Assembly (NCBI RefSeq): GCF_010211755.1
Contig: NZ_PDWR01000002.1
Span: 146,329-210,328 of the forward strand
DNA length: 64,000 nucleotides
Reading direction: 5' to 3'
DNA from: Pseudoxanthomonas sangjuensis
GTDB taxonomy: Bacteria; Pseudomonadota; Gammaproteobacteria; Xanthomonadales; Xanthomonadaceae
Below are positions 27,647 to 34,982 of the stretch, one piece after another (positions within the stretch are counted from its first letter, which is position 1; each line of letters begins with the position of its first letter). Made by a program: the position numbers and the translations under genes. The notes beneath the pieces were generated by a model. That model ran no database searches, was not told where the DNA came from, and was given only the letters and a program-made list of their open reading frames with translations.

Positions 27647-28060
27647 ATGCCTGGCGCGATACGGCTGGAGATCGTCGATGGCGTGCCGGTGGCACGACTG
27701 ACGGACACGCACGGGGCATTCGAACCGGCCGTCGATCTGGTCGCCGGGGTCATCCGGCGCATGGTGGCGGAAGGCCATCCGCACCTGCTGCTGGACGTCG
27801 CCGACGCCGGCTTCGCCGCGCCGGCCCTGGTGGACCGCCTGCGCATGGTGCGCCAGTGGGCCGACGCCGCCGACGGCCGGTTGCGGATCGCGGTGGTGGC
27901 GCCGGCGTCGTTCATCGACCACGATCGCTTCGGCGTGGTGGCCGCCGGCAACTTCGGGCTGGCCGCGCAGGTGTTCGAACGCGAAGCGGATGCGGTCGCC
28001 TGGCTGCTGGCCGCACGCGCGGACGAACTGCGCCGGAACGCGGCGTTGCCGAAGAAATGA
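27647..28060 (+). CDS. Small STAS/SpoIIAA-like protein
   Basis: 137 residues, start ATG with GGAGG 4 bases upstream. The alternating strand/helix pattern (IRLEIVDGVPVARLTDTHGA, HLLLDVADAGFAAPALVDRL, RIAVVAPASFIDHDRFGVVA) resembles single-domain SpoIIAA/STAS-like proteins common in proteobacteria. A binding or signalling role is likely but the partner is unknown. It is monocistronic: a terminator directly follows its stop codon. Confidence 0.75.
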   Translation: MPGAIRLEIVDGVPVARLTDTHGAFEPAVDLVAGVIRRMVAEGHPHLLLDVADAGFAAPALVDRLRMVRQWADAADGRLRIAVVAPASFIDHDRFGVVAAGNFGLAAQVFEREADAVAWLLAARADELRRNAALPKK

Positions 28061-28087
28061 AAACGCCCGGCACCTGGCCGGGCGTTT
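28061..28087 (+). terminator. Terminator of the STAS-like gene
   Basis: AAACGCCCGG and CCGGGCGTTT form a 10-bp stem with a 7-base loop, starting immediately after the TGA at 28058-28060. The A/T ends make it usable in both directions, so it may also end the minus-strand gene that stops at 28113. Confidence 0.8.
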
Positions 28088-28112
28088 CCGTTGCGGCGGG
28101 CGCGGGCGGCGC

Positions 28113-29420
28113 TCAGAGCAACTGCTGCAGCCCGAGGATCGCGACCACCACCGCGGCCGCGATCGCCAGGTCGTCGCCGTCGCGCCGGGCGTAGCGGTCC
28201 TGGGCGTAGTAACCGTCGGCGTAGCCGCGCTCGTAACCCTGGCGGAAGTAGTAGCGGTACTGGTCGTAGCCGAGGTAGCGGCCGTCGTAGCCGTAGCTGG
28301 CGTCCAGGTAGCCGTAGCCGCCGCGGACGTCGTAGCGCCAGCCGTCGGCGCGATCCGCGCGGCCCGCGTACAGGCCTTCGCGGTAGCCGTATTCGACCGC
28401 CTGCCGCATCAGCTCGGCGCCGTAGCGGTTGGTCTGGTAGTAGCGGCCGCCGTAGCGGTAGCGGTAGATCGCCGGCGAGTAGTAGTACGGATCGTCGTCG
28501 TAGTTGTAGTTCGAATTCCACAGCATCTGCTGGCGGCGCAGGCGCTGGTAGTACGCCTGCTGCTGGCGGTACTGGGCCAGGCGGTGCTGCCGCTGCAACT
28601 GGCGCCGCCACTGCAGCGCGGCGGCGGTGCGCTGGCGCTGCTCGTACTGGTAGCGTTCGCTGCGCGCGCGTTCCTCGCGGATGCGGCGTTCCTGCAGGTC
28701 GCGGCTCAGGCGGCGCTGGCCGTACGGCGGGCGCTGCCAGTCGCCGCGCTGCGCCTGCTCGTTGCGGCGCTGCTGCTCGGCCAGCCGGCGCTGCCGCTCG
28801 TCCTGCTGGCGCTGCTGCTGCGTGGCGACGCGCTGCTGCTCCTGCCGGCGCCGCTCCGCTTCAAGGCGCTGGCGCTGCAGCTCGGCCGCGCGCTGGCGCT
28901 GCCCGGCATCGCGCTGCGCCTGCTGGCTGCGCCGCTGCTGTTCGGCCAGGCGTTGCCGTTCGTCGCGCTCGCGCTGTTGCGCGGCCGCGGATTGCGGTTC
29001 CTGCCGGCGCCGATCGGTCTCGGCGCGCTGGCGCTGCTGTTCGGCCAGCTGTTGGCGCCGTTCGCCGTCGTGCCGTGCCTGCTCGCCGCGCCGCTGCTGC
29101 TCGGCGATGCGGCGCTGCTGCAGCTCGGCCGCGTGGCGCTGCTGCCGTTCGGCGCGCTGGCGTTGCTGCGCGGCCTGGGCCTGCTGTTGCTGGCCGCGCT
29201 GGCGTTCGGCCTGCTGCTGGCGATGCTGCTCGATCCGCGCGGCCTGTGCCTGCCGGTGCTGCTCGGCCTTCTTTTTCGCGTCGGCGGAAGCGTCCTGCTC
29301 CTGGCGTTCGCGCGATTGCCCCGGGCGGTATTGCGATTGCGCGGCGGAGGGCAGGCCGCCCGCCAGCACCAGGGCCAGCGCGGACGCCCACAAGGCGGAA
29401 GAGGAACGGGAGACTTTCAT
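28113..29420 (-). CDS. Secreted Gln/Arg-rich coiled-coil protein with Tyr/Gly-rich C terminus
   Basis: 435 residues. A signal peptide (about 1-28, ending PSAAQS) is followed by some 230 residues almost wholly of Q, R, A and E (for example AEQQRRNEQAQR), which should form a long charged coiled coil. The Tyr-rich part (NYNYDDDPYYYSPAIYRYRY) then leads to GYREGLYAGRADRA and GYERGYADGYYAQDR motifs, ending in a hydrophobic helix. AGGTG lies 5 bases before ATG 29420. No family recognised; an envelope structural or RNA/polyanion-binding role is speculative. The high-GC antisense frame is a shadow. Confidence 0.8.
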   Translation of the reverse strand: MKVSRSSSALWASALALVLAGGLPSAAQSQYRPGQSRERQEQDASADAKKKAEQHRQAQAARIEQHRQQQAERQRGQQQQAQAAQQRQRAERQQRHAAELQQRRIAEQQRRGEQARHDGERRQQLAEQQRQRAETDRRRQEPQSAAAQQRERDERQRLAEQQRRSQQAQRDAGQRQRAAELQRQRLEAERRRQEQQRVATQQQRQQDERQRRLAEQQRRNEQAQRGDWQRPPYGQRRLSRDLQERRIREERARSERYQYEQRQRTAAALQWRRQLQRQHRLAQYRQQQAYYQRLRRQQMLWNSNYNYDDDPYYYSPAIYRYRYGGRYYQTNRYGAELMRQAVEYGYREGLYAGRADRADGWRYDVRGGYGYLDASYGYDGRYLGYDQYRYYFRQGYERGYADGYYAQDRYARRDGDDLAIAAAVVVAILGLQQLL

Positions 29421-29625
29421 GTCGACACCTGCCGTGTTCGCGGACCGGCACCACGCCGGTTGCGACACCAATTAGCTACCGCGCTTCTGAATGCAATCTG
29501 AGGTGCGCAAGCGCCGTTTAACCGGCAGAAAACCTGCGGAAAAATGGAAGCGGTTTCATGTCGGTGCGCTTGCCGCCTCGCATGGGTGGGCCTGAACCCA
29601 CCCTGCGACGTCGGGTGCGCAGCGG
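29421..29625. other. Gene-free spacer with a short repeat
   Basis: Apart from leader sequence for the Gln/Arg-rich gene, the only structure seen is the palindromic GTGGGTGGGCCTGAACCCAC element at about 29584-29603, a common intergenic repeat type. Confidence 0.5.
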
Positions 29626-30078
29626 TCAGCGCGGCATGGCTTCGGGATCGTCGAACTGCCGCGCGTAATCCGCCAGGGACTTGCGCATCGCGGCGATGGC
29701 TTCGCGTTTCTCCGGGTCGCGCTTGAGCGTTCCGGCGTTCTGCATCAACGGCAGGATGATGCCGTGCAGCGCCGCATCGGCCTCCGGCGGCAGTTTGCAG
29801 TTGGCGATCACGAATCGAACGTTGTCTTCGACTTCGCCTGCAAGCCGGACGGCATCGGCGGGCGCGGCGTGCCCGGCCTCGTAATGGCCAAGCCCGTCGA
29901 CCGCGGCGCGAATGTTCCGCATCCCCTGCTGCAAGGATGCGTCGACCGGATAACGCGCCGATGCGGTGTCTGCCGGCACGGGATGGGGGTGTTGGTCATG
30001 GCCATGGTCCTGGGCGCATGCCGAACCTACGACACCCCCCGAGATCGCAAGCACAACCACGGCGATCAGCGTACGCAT
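29626..30078 (-). CDS. DnrO-like periplasmic protein
   Basis: 150 residues: a cleavable signal (MRTLIAVVVLAISGGVVGSACA), a His-rich start of the mature chain (DHGHDQHPHPVP) and four predicted helices including VRFVIANCKLPPEADAALHG. It resembles proteins annotated DnrO in Xanthomonadaceae, small periplasmic helical proteins named from a denitrification context; their function is not established. The His-rich start could bind metal. It is divergent from a small DUF2892 gene, and two FNR/Dnr-type boxes lie between them. Confidence 0.72.
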   Translation of the reverse strand: MRTLIAVVVLAISGGVVGSACAQDHGHDQHPHPVPADTASARYPVDASLQQGMRNIRAAVDGLGHYEAGHAAPADAVRLAGEVEDNVRFVIANCKLPPEADAALHGIILPLMQNAGTLKRDPEKREAIAAMRKSLADYARQFDDPEAMPR

Positions 30079-30133
30079 TTCTCTTCTCCGATGGATGTTG
30101 GCTGCAGGCTACGCCTCCGGCGGGCGCCGATGG

Positions 30134-30147
30134 CTGATCCAGGTCAA
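30134..30147 (-). promoter_or_regulatory. Imperfect FNR/Dnr-type box
   Basis: CTGATCCAGGTCAA fits TTGAT-N4-ATCAA with two mismatches. It is centred about 62 bases before the DnrO-like start. A site at -41.5 would put transcription start near 30099 on the minus strand. It is weaker than the neighbouring perfect box. Confidence 0.45.
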
Positions 30148-30191
30148 GCGCTCCCTTCGCGGTCGGCGCTGGGTGGCCGGGCCGCGCGATC

Positions 30192-30232
30192 TTGATCCCG
30201 ATCAATGCCGCGATGCGTGGCGGGCGCATACT
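30192..30232 (+). promoter_or_regulatory. Perfect FNR/Dnr box with correctly spaced -10
   Basis: TTGATCCCGATCAA at 30192-30205 is a perfect TTGAT-N4-ATCAA palindrome. CATACT at 30227-30232 is a plausible -10. Transcription would start near 30240, placing the box at -41.5, the classic class II activator position. Target is the DUF2892 gene at 30260. Confidence 0.7.
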
Positions 30233-30259
30233 GCGCGCCCCCTTAGGGAGGACACGCAG

Positions 30260-30442
30260 ATGAAGGCGAACGTGGGCGGCATCGACAAGTGGGTCCGGAT
30301 CCTGATCGGCGCGGCGTTGATCGCCTGGGCCGCGACCGGCGGGCCGGCATGGGCCTGGATCGGCGTGCTGCCGCTGGCCACGGGCCTGTTCAACTTCTGC
30401 CCGCTGTACCGGCTGGTCGGCATCAACACCTGCCGGCGCTGA
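30260..30442 (+). CDS. Small DUF2892-type inner-membrane protein
   Basis: 60 residues: NVGGIDKWVRILIGAALIAW, a second membrane helix, and the conserved end GLFNFCPLYRLVGINTCRR with two cysteines, as in DUF2892/YgaP membrane domains. AGGGAGG lies before the ATG. DUF2892 proteins are often linked to sulfur or redox metabolism; function unproven. Probably activated by an FNR/CRP-family regulator through the box at 30192. Confidence 0.85.
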   Translation: MKANVGGIDKWVRILIGAALIAWAATGGPAWAWIGVLPLATGLFNFCPLYRLVGINTCRR

Positions 30443-30559
30443 ACCCCGTCCGCCCGTGCGCAGCGGGCGCGTGCAGGACGGATGCGTCCCGCCGGCCGTC
30501 CCGCGAAAGCGCGGCGCAGGCTTGTTAAGCTGGCCCGCAGTCCATCGACAGGCGGCGAC

Positions 30560-31609
30560 ATGCACAGGCGAAACTTCCTCGGGACCGCGGCGCTGGCCGC
30601 AACGGCGCTGGCGTTGCCCGGCGCGGGCGGCCGTTCCGCCTTCGCGGCCACGCCGCGCAGGCGATTGCTGCCGGTGCCGCTCAATCCGGGCGACACCATC
30701 GCGCTGGTCAGCCCGTCGGCGGCCACCGACGATCCGTTCGACCTGCAGCTCGCCCGGGAGGCGATGGAGGCGCTGGGGTTCAAGGTGAAGACCGGCGCGC
30801 ATTACGCGTCGCGCCGCGGCCACCTGGCGGGCACCGACGCCGGGCGCGCCGACGACCTCAATGCGATGTTCGCCGACCGCGAGGTCAAGGCGGTGATCTG
30901 CGTGCGCGGCGGCTCCGGCGCCGCGCGGCTGCTGCCGCTGCTCGATTACGACGCGATCCGCCGCAACCCGAAGGTGCTGCTGGGCTATTCCGACATCACC
31001 GCCCTGCACAGCGCCATCCAGGCGCAGACCGGCCTGGTCACCTTCCACGGCCCGATGGGCTCGGGCAGTTGGAACAGCTTCAACGCCGACCAGTTCCGCC
31101 GCGTGTTCTTCGAGCGCGAACTGATGGAGTACCGCAACATCGCCGAGCGCGGCGACGAGCTGGTGCAGCGCAGGAACCGCACCGTCGCCATCGCCGGCGG
31201 CAAGGCCCGGGGCGAACTGGTCGGCGGCAACCTGTCGGTGCTGGTGGCGCTGGCCGGCTCGCCGTACCTGCCCGATTTCACCGGCAAGATACTGTTCCTG
31301 GAGGACGTGTCGGAAGCGCCGTACCGGATCGACCGCATGTTCAGCACGCTGAAGCTGATGGGCGTGCTGGACCGGATCGCCGGCCTGGTGTTCGGCGAGT
31401 GCACCGACTGCGAACCCGGCGATGGTTACGGCTCGCTGACGCTGGCGCAGATCCTCGATGATTACATCAAGCCGCTGAAGATTCCGGCGTATCGCGGCGC
31501 GATGATCGGACACATCCGCCAGCAGTTCATCGTGCCGGTCGGCGGCAAGGTGGAAATGGATGCCGACGCCGGCACGTTCCGCATGCTGGAGCCGGTGTTC
31601 CAGTCCTGA
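30560..31609 (+). CDS. LD-carboxypeptidase (S66) with Tat signal
   Basis: 349 residues. A twin-arginine type signal (MHRRNFLGTAALAAT) precedes an S66 fold: GDTIALVSPSAA, nucleophile-serine region VLLGYSDITAL, and downstream LFLEDVSEAPYRIDR and GHIRQQFIVPVG with the Glu/His partners. These enzymes remove the terminal D-Ala from muropeptide tetrapeptides. E. coli LdcA is cytoplasmic, so an exported form implies action on wall or released peptides in the periplasm. ATG 30560 starts at the signal. Confidence 0.88.
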   Translation: MHRRNFLGTAALAATALALPGAGGRSAFAATPRRRLLPVPLNPGDTIALVSPSAATDDPFDLQLAREAMEALGFKVKTGAHYASRRGHLAGTDAGRADDLNAMFADREVKAVICVRGGSGAARLLPLLDYDAIRRNPKVLLGYSDITALHSAIQAQTGLVTFHGPMGSGSWNSFNADQFRRVFFERELMEYRNIAERGDELVQRRNRTVAIAGGKARGELVGGNLSVLVALAGSPYLPDFTGKILFLEDVSEAPYRIDRMFSTLKLMGVLDRIAGLVFGECTDCEPGDGYGSLTLAQILDDYIKPLKIPAYRGAMIGHIRQQFIVPVGGKVEMDADAGTFRMLEPVFQS

Positions 31610-31642
31610 AGGCGGGGCCACGCCCATCGCATCTGCCCGCCG

Positions 31643-31665
31643 TTCCCGCTTTCGCGGGAATGACG
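31643..31665. repeat. Palindromic repeat of the GGAATGACG type
   Basis: TTCCCGC-tttc-GCGGGAA forms a 7-bp stem with a 4-base loop, followed by TGACG. It lies between the LD-carboxypeptidase and the DUF1080 gene and matches the common bacterial intergenic hairpin CCCGC..GCGGGAATGACG. Confidence 0.65.
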
Positions 31666-31765
31666 GCAAACACTCGGGCCGATTGGTGCGGCGCCGCGGG
31701 GCAAGCTGGCTGGAATCGTTTACATTCCTCGCGCTTCCTGTTTCCGGAACCCGAGGGAATCGCCC

Positions 31766-32707
31766 ATGCGCCGTCGTCTGCCGGCACTGCTCGCACTCGG
31801 TCTGGTCGGCGGTTCGGGCCATGCCTTCGCCGCCGCCGACGCAGCCGCCGCGGAGGCGCTTGTCGGGCGCTGGGACATCGACATCCATGCGCTCGGCGGC
31901 GAACAGCCTTCGTGGCTGGAAATCCGCCGCTCCGGCAACAGCGCGCTGGTCGGGCAGTTCGTCGGCAGCGTCGGCAGCGCGCGACCGGTTTCGCGCATCG
32001 AATTCGATGGCACCGGGATGCGCTTCGCGATTCCGCCGCAATGGGAAGGCGGCAGCGGCGAACTGACGGTGCGCGGGCGCCTGCGCGAGGGCGCGCTGGC
32101 CGGGACGATGGTCTTTCCCGACGGCAAACAATACGAATGGAGCGCGAAGCGCGCGCCGTCGCTGCGGCGCACGGCAGCGCCGCGCTGGGGCGAGCCGGTG
32201 CGCCTGTTCGACGGCCAGGGCCTGGACGGCTGGCGGGCGCTCGGCGGGTCGTCGCAGTGGCAGGTCGAAGGCGGCGTGCTGCGCAACGCGGCGGCCGGCG
32301 CCAACCTCGCCACCGAGCGCAGGTTCACCGACTTCAAGTTGCACGTCGAACTGCGCCTGCCGAAGGGCAGCAACAGCGGCGTGTACCTGCGCGGCCGCCA
32401 CGAGGTGCAGATCGCCGACACGTCCGGCGAGCCGGCCAGCGACACGCTCGGCGCCATCTACGGCTTCCTCGCGCCGAGCGAGGATGCCTCGCTCGCTCCC
32501 GACCAATGGCAATCGCTCGACGTCACCCTGGTCGGGCGCCGGGTCAGCGTCGCGGTCAACGGCAGGACCGTGATCTGCGACCGCGAGATCCCCGGCATCA
32601 CCGGCGGCGCGCTGGACAGCGACGAGGGTGCGCCCGGGCCGCTGTTCCTGCAGGGCGACCACGGCCCGGTCGAATTCCGCGACATCACCCTGACCCCGGC
32701 GCTGTGA
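31766..32707 (+). CDS. Secreted DUF1080 (3-keto-disaccharide hydrolase-like) protein
   Basis: 313 residues with a signal peptide (to about 22). A first domain of about 100 residues (WDIDIHALGGEQPSWLEI) is followed by a DUF1080 concanavalin-like domain (about 145-310): RLFDGQGLDGWRALGGSSQW, SNSGVYLRGRHEVQI, and the closing GPVEFRDITLTPAL. The family includes 3-keto-glycoside hydrolases and binding modules. It lies two bases before a GMC oxidoreductase gene, so a pathway through 3-keto sugars is the best reading. GAGGGA precedes the ATG. Confidence 0.85.
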   Translation: MRRRLPALLALGLVGGSGHAFAAADAAAAEALVGRWDIDIHALGGEQPSWLEIRRSGNSALVGQFVGSVGSARPVSRIEFDGTGMRFAIPPQWEGGSGELTVRGRLREGALAGTMVFPDGKQYEWSAKRAPSLRRTAAPRWGEPVRLFDGQGLDGWRALGGSSQWQVEGGVLRNAAAGANLATERRFTDFKLHVELRLPKGSNSGVYLRGRHEVQIADTSGEPASDTLGAIYGFLAPSEDASLAPDQWQSLDVTLVGRRVSVAVNGRTVICDREIPGITGGALDSDEGAPGPLFLQGDHGPVEFRDITLTPAL

Positions 32708-32709
32708 GC

Positions 32710-34395
32710 ATGGCCAGCGACGCGAACACCTACGACGCGATCGTCATCGGCTCCGGCATCTCCGGCGGCTGGGCGGCCAAGGAGTTGTGCGAGAAGGGCC
32801 TGAAGACGCTGGTGCTGGAACGCGGCCGCAACGTCGAGCACATCAAGGACTATCCGACCGCGACCATGGCGCCGTGGGAATTCCCGCATCGCGGCGCGCT
32901 GACCCGCAAGTACCGCGAGGAGAACCCGGTCGCAGCGCGGATCGCCGCCGAGGACGTGACCCACTTCTTCATCAAGGACGGCGACCACCCGTACGTGCAG
33001 GAGAAGCCGTTCGACTGGATCCGCGGCTACCAGGTCGGCGGCAAGTCGATCATGTGGGGCCGCGCCTGCCAGCGCTGGAGCCGCTACGACTTCGAGGCGC
33101 CGGAGCGCGACGGCTACGGCATCGGCTGGCCGATCGGCTACGACGACATCGCGCCGTGGTATTCGCACGTGGAGAAGTTCATCGGCGTGTGCGGCGCGCT
33201 GGACGGGATCGAATCGATGCCCGACGGCGAGTACCTGCCGCCGTTCGACTTCAATTGCGTCGAAAAGGCCTACAGCGAGCGCATCCGCAGGCACTACGGC
33301 GACCGCTACGTGGTGCAGGGCCGCTGGGCGCAGTTGACCAGGCCGGAGCCGATCCACCTGCAGCAGGGGCGCAGCGCGTGCATGTCGCGCAACCTGTGCT
33401 GGCGCGGCTGCCCGTTCGGGGCGTACTTCAGCTCGAACTCGTCGACGCTGCCGTGGGCGGCGAAGACCGGCAACCTGACCCTGCGCCCGGATTCGGTGGT
33501 GCATTCGATCATCTGCGACGAGCGCACGAACCGCGCGAGCGGGGTGCGGGTGATCGACGCGCATACCCACGAGGTCAGCGAATACCGGGCGAAGCTGGTG
33601 TTCGTCAACGCATCGGCGCTGAATTCGGTGCTGATCCTGCTGAACTCGGTGTCGCCGCGCTTCCCGCACGGGTTGGGCAACGACAACGGCCTGCTCGGCA
33701 AGTACGTCGCCTTCCAGAGCTACCGCGCCAACGGCGGCGGCGCGATCGACGGCTTCGAGGACGGCTACTACTTCGGCCGCCGCCCGTCGGAGTGCATCAT
33801 CCCCAACTTCCGCAACCTCAAGCGCCACGAGATGGACTTCGTCGGCGGCTACACCACGTTCACCGGCGCCTACCGCGAGCGCGGCGCGGCCTCGGCCGAA
33901 CGCGTCGGCGGCGCGTACAAGGACGCGCAGGCGCGGCCGGGGCAATGGAAGATCTACGTGTACATGCAGGGCGAGACCATTCCGAAGGAAAGCAACCGCG
34001 TGCGCCTGCACGATACGCTGGAGGACGCGTGGGGCATCCCGCAGCTGGTGACCTCGGTCGACTACGACGACAACGACGAACGCATGGTCCGCGACTGGCG
34101 CGCGCAGGCGGCCGAGATGCTGGAAGTGGCCGGCTGCCGCGACATCGAGACCGCCGACACCCACTGGTATCCCGGGCGCGACATCCACGAGATGGGCGGC
34201 TGCCGGATGGGGCGCGACCCGCGCACCTCGCTGCTCAACCGGTGGAACCAGCTGCACGCGTGCCCGAACGTGTTCGTCACCGACGGCGCGTGCATGACGT
34301 CGACCGGCAACCAGTCGCCGTCGCTGCTGTACATGGCGCTGACCGCGCGCGCGGTGGACCACGCGGTCGGCGAACTGAAGCGGCGGAACCTGTGA
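32710..34395 (+). CDS. GMC-family FAD oxidoreductase, probable sugar dehydrogenase catalytic subunit
   Basis: 561 residues with the FAD-binding start AIVIGSGISGGWAAKEL and the GMC C-terminal active-site part MGGCRMGRDP to TDGACMTSTGNQSPSLLYMA. It has no signal peptide of its own. The next gene encodes a gluconate-2-dehydrogenase subunit-3-like protein with a Tat signal, as in periplasmic fructose, gluconate and glycoside-3 dehydrogenases, where the catalytic subunit is carried across by the small one. With DUF1080 upstream, glycoside 3-oxidation is plausible. No cytochrome c subunit is found nearby, so the electron acceptor is open. Confidence 0.88.
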   Translation: MASDANTYDAIVIGSGISGGWAAKELCEKGLKTLVLERGRNVEHIKDYPTATMAPWEFPHRGALTRKYREENPVAARIAAEDVTHFFIKDGDHPYVQEKPFDWIRGYQVGGKSIMWGRACQRWSRYDFEAPERDGYGIGWPIGYDDIAPWYSHVEKFIGVCGALDGIESMPDGEYLPPFDFNCVEKAYSERIRRHYGDRYVVQGRWAQLTRPEPIHLQQGRSACMSRNLCWRGCPFGAYFSSNSSTLPWAAKTGNLTLRPDSVVHSIICDERTNRASGVRVIDAHTHEVSEYRAKLVFVNASALNSVLILLNSVSPRFPHGLGNDNGLLGKYVAFQSYRANGGGAIDGFEDGYYFGRRPSECIIPNFRNLKRHEMDFVGGYTTFTGAYRERGAASAERVGGAYKDAQARPGQWKIYVYMQGETIPKESNRVRLHDTLEDAWGIPQLVTSVDYDDNDERMVRDWRAQAAEMLEVAGCRDIETADTHWYPGRDIHEMGGCRMGRDPRTSLLNRWNQLHACPNVFVTDGACMTSTGNQSPSLLYMALTARAVDHAVGELKRRNL

Positions 34396-34958
34396 GCGCG
34401 CCGATGCGAGCGATGAGCCGCCGCGAGATGCTGAAGGCGACCGCCGCGGCAGGCGGCGCGCTGGCCGTTCCGGGCTGGCTGGCCGCCTGCGCGCGGGGCG
34501 GCCGCGAAACCGCGGCGGAGGCGCAGTCGGCGCAGCGGGCCGACCGGGCGTTGCTCGAGGACATCGCCGACACGCTGCTGCCGACGACCGCGGCCTCGCC
34601 GGGCGCGAAGGCGGCGGGAGTCGGCGTGACGATGGCGTTGCTGCTGGCCGATTGCGAAAGCCCCGAGGTGCAGCAGCGCGTCGCCGCCGGGCTGCAAGCG
34701 TTCCGCGAAACCTGCAGGAAAAGCGGCGGCGCCTTCGCTGCGCTGGCGCAGCCGGAACGCGAGCGGCTGTTGCGCGAAGTGGACGCCGCTGCGCAGGAAG
34801 AGGGCGACACGCACTGGTTTTCCAGCGTGCGCCAGCTCGCGCTCACTGCCTATTTCACTTCCGAGATCGGCGCCACCCGGGCAACCCGCTATGTCGCCGT
34901 TCCCGGGCGCTACGAGGGGTGCATCCCGCTCGAGCCCGGGCAGCCGGCGTGGTGGTGA
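34392..34958 (+). CDS. Gluconate 2-dehydrogenase subunit 3-like protein with Tat signal
   Basis: About 188 residues: twin-arginine signal (MSRREMLKATAAAGGALAV then LAACARGG), followed by the subunit-3 helical domain (ALLEDIADTLLPTTAASPGAKAAGV, YFTSEIGATRATRYVAVPGRY, ending PLEPGQPAWW). It is the small chaperone/export subunit of the GMC enzyme encoded just upstream. I give the GTG at 34392, which overlaps the GMC stop as GTGA; ATG 34404 or ATG 34413 would also keep the whole signal. Confidence 0.85.
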   Translation: MSAPMRAMSRREMLKATAAAGGALAVPGWLAACARGGRETAAEAQSAQRADRALLEDIADTLLPTTAASPGAKAAGVGVTMALLLADCESPEVQQRVAAGLQAFRETCRKSGGAFAALAQPERERLLREVDAAAQEEGDTHWFSSVRQLALTAYFTSEIGATRATRYVAVPGRYEGCIPLEPGQPAWW

Positions 34959-34982
34959 AGGCCACCCGCCGGCGTTGAAGGT

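Noticed and set aside
27990..29501. 503-residue hydrophobic Leu/Ala-rich plus-strand frame that looks like a membrane protein
   Set aside because: CAG/CGC codons of the Q/R-rich gene read as CTG/GCG on the other strand. It has no start signals and opposes a gene with a clear signal peptide.
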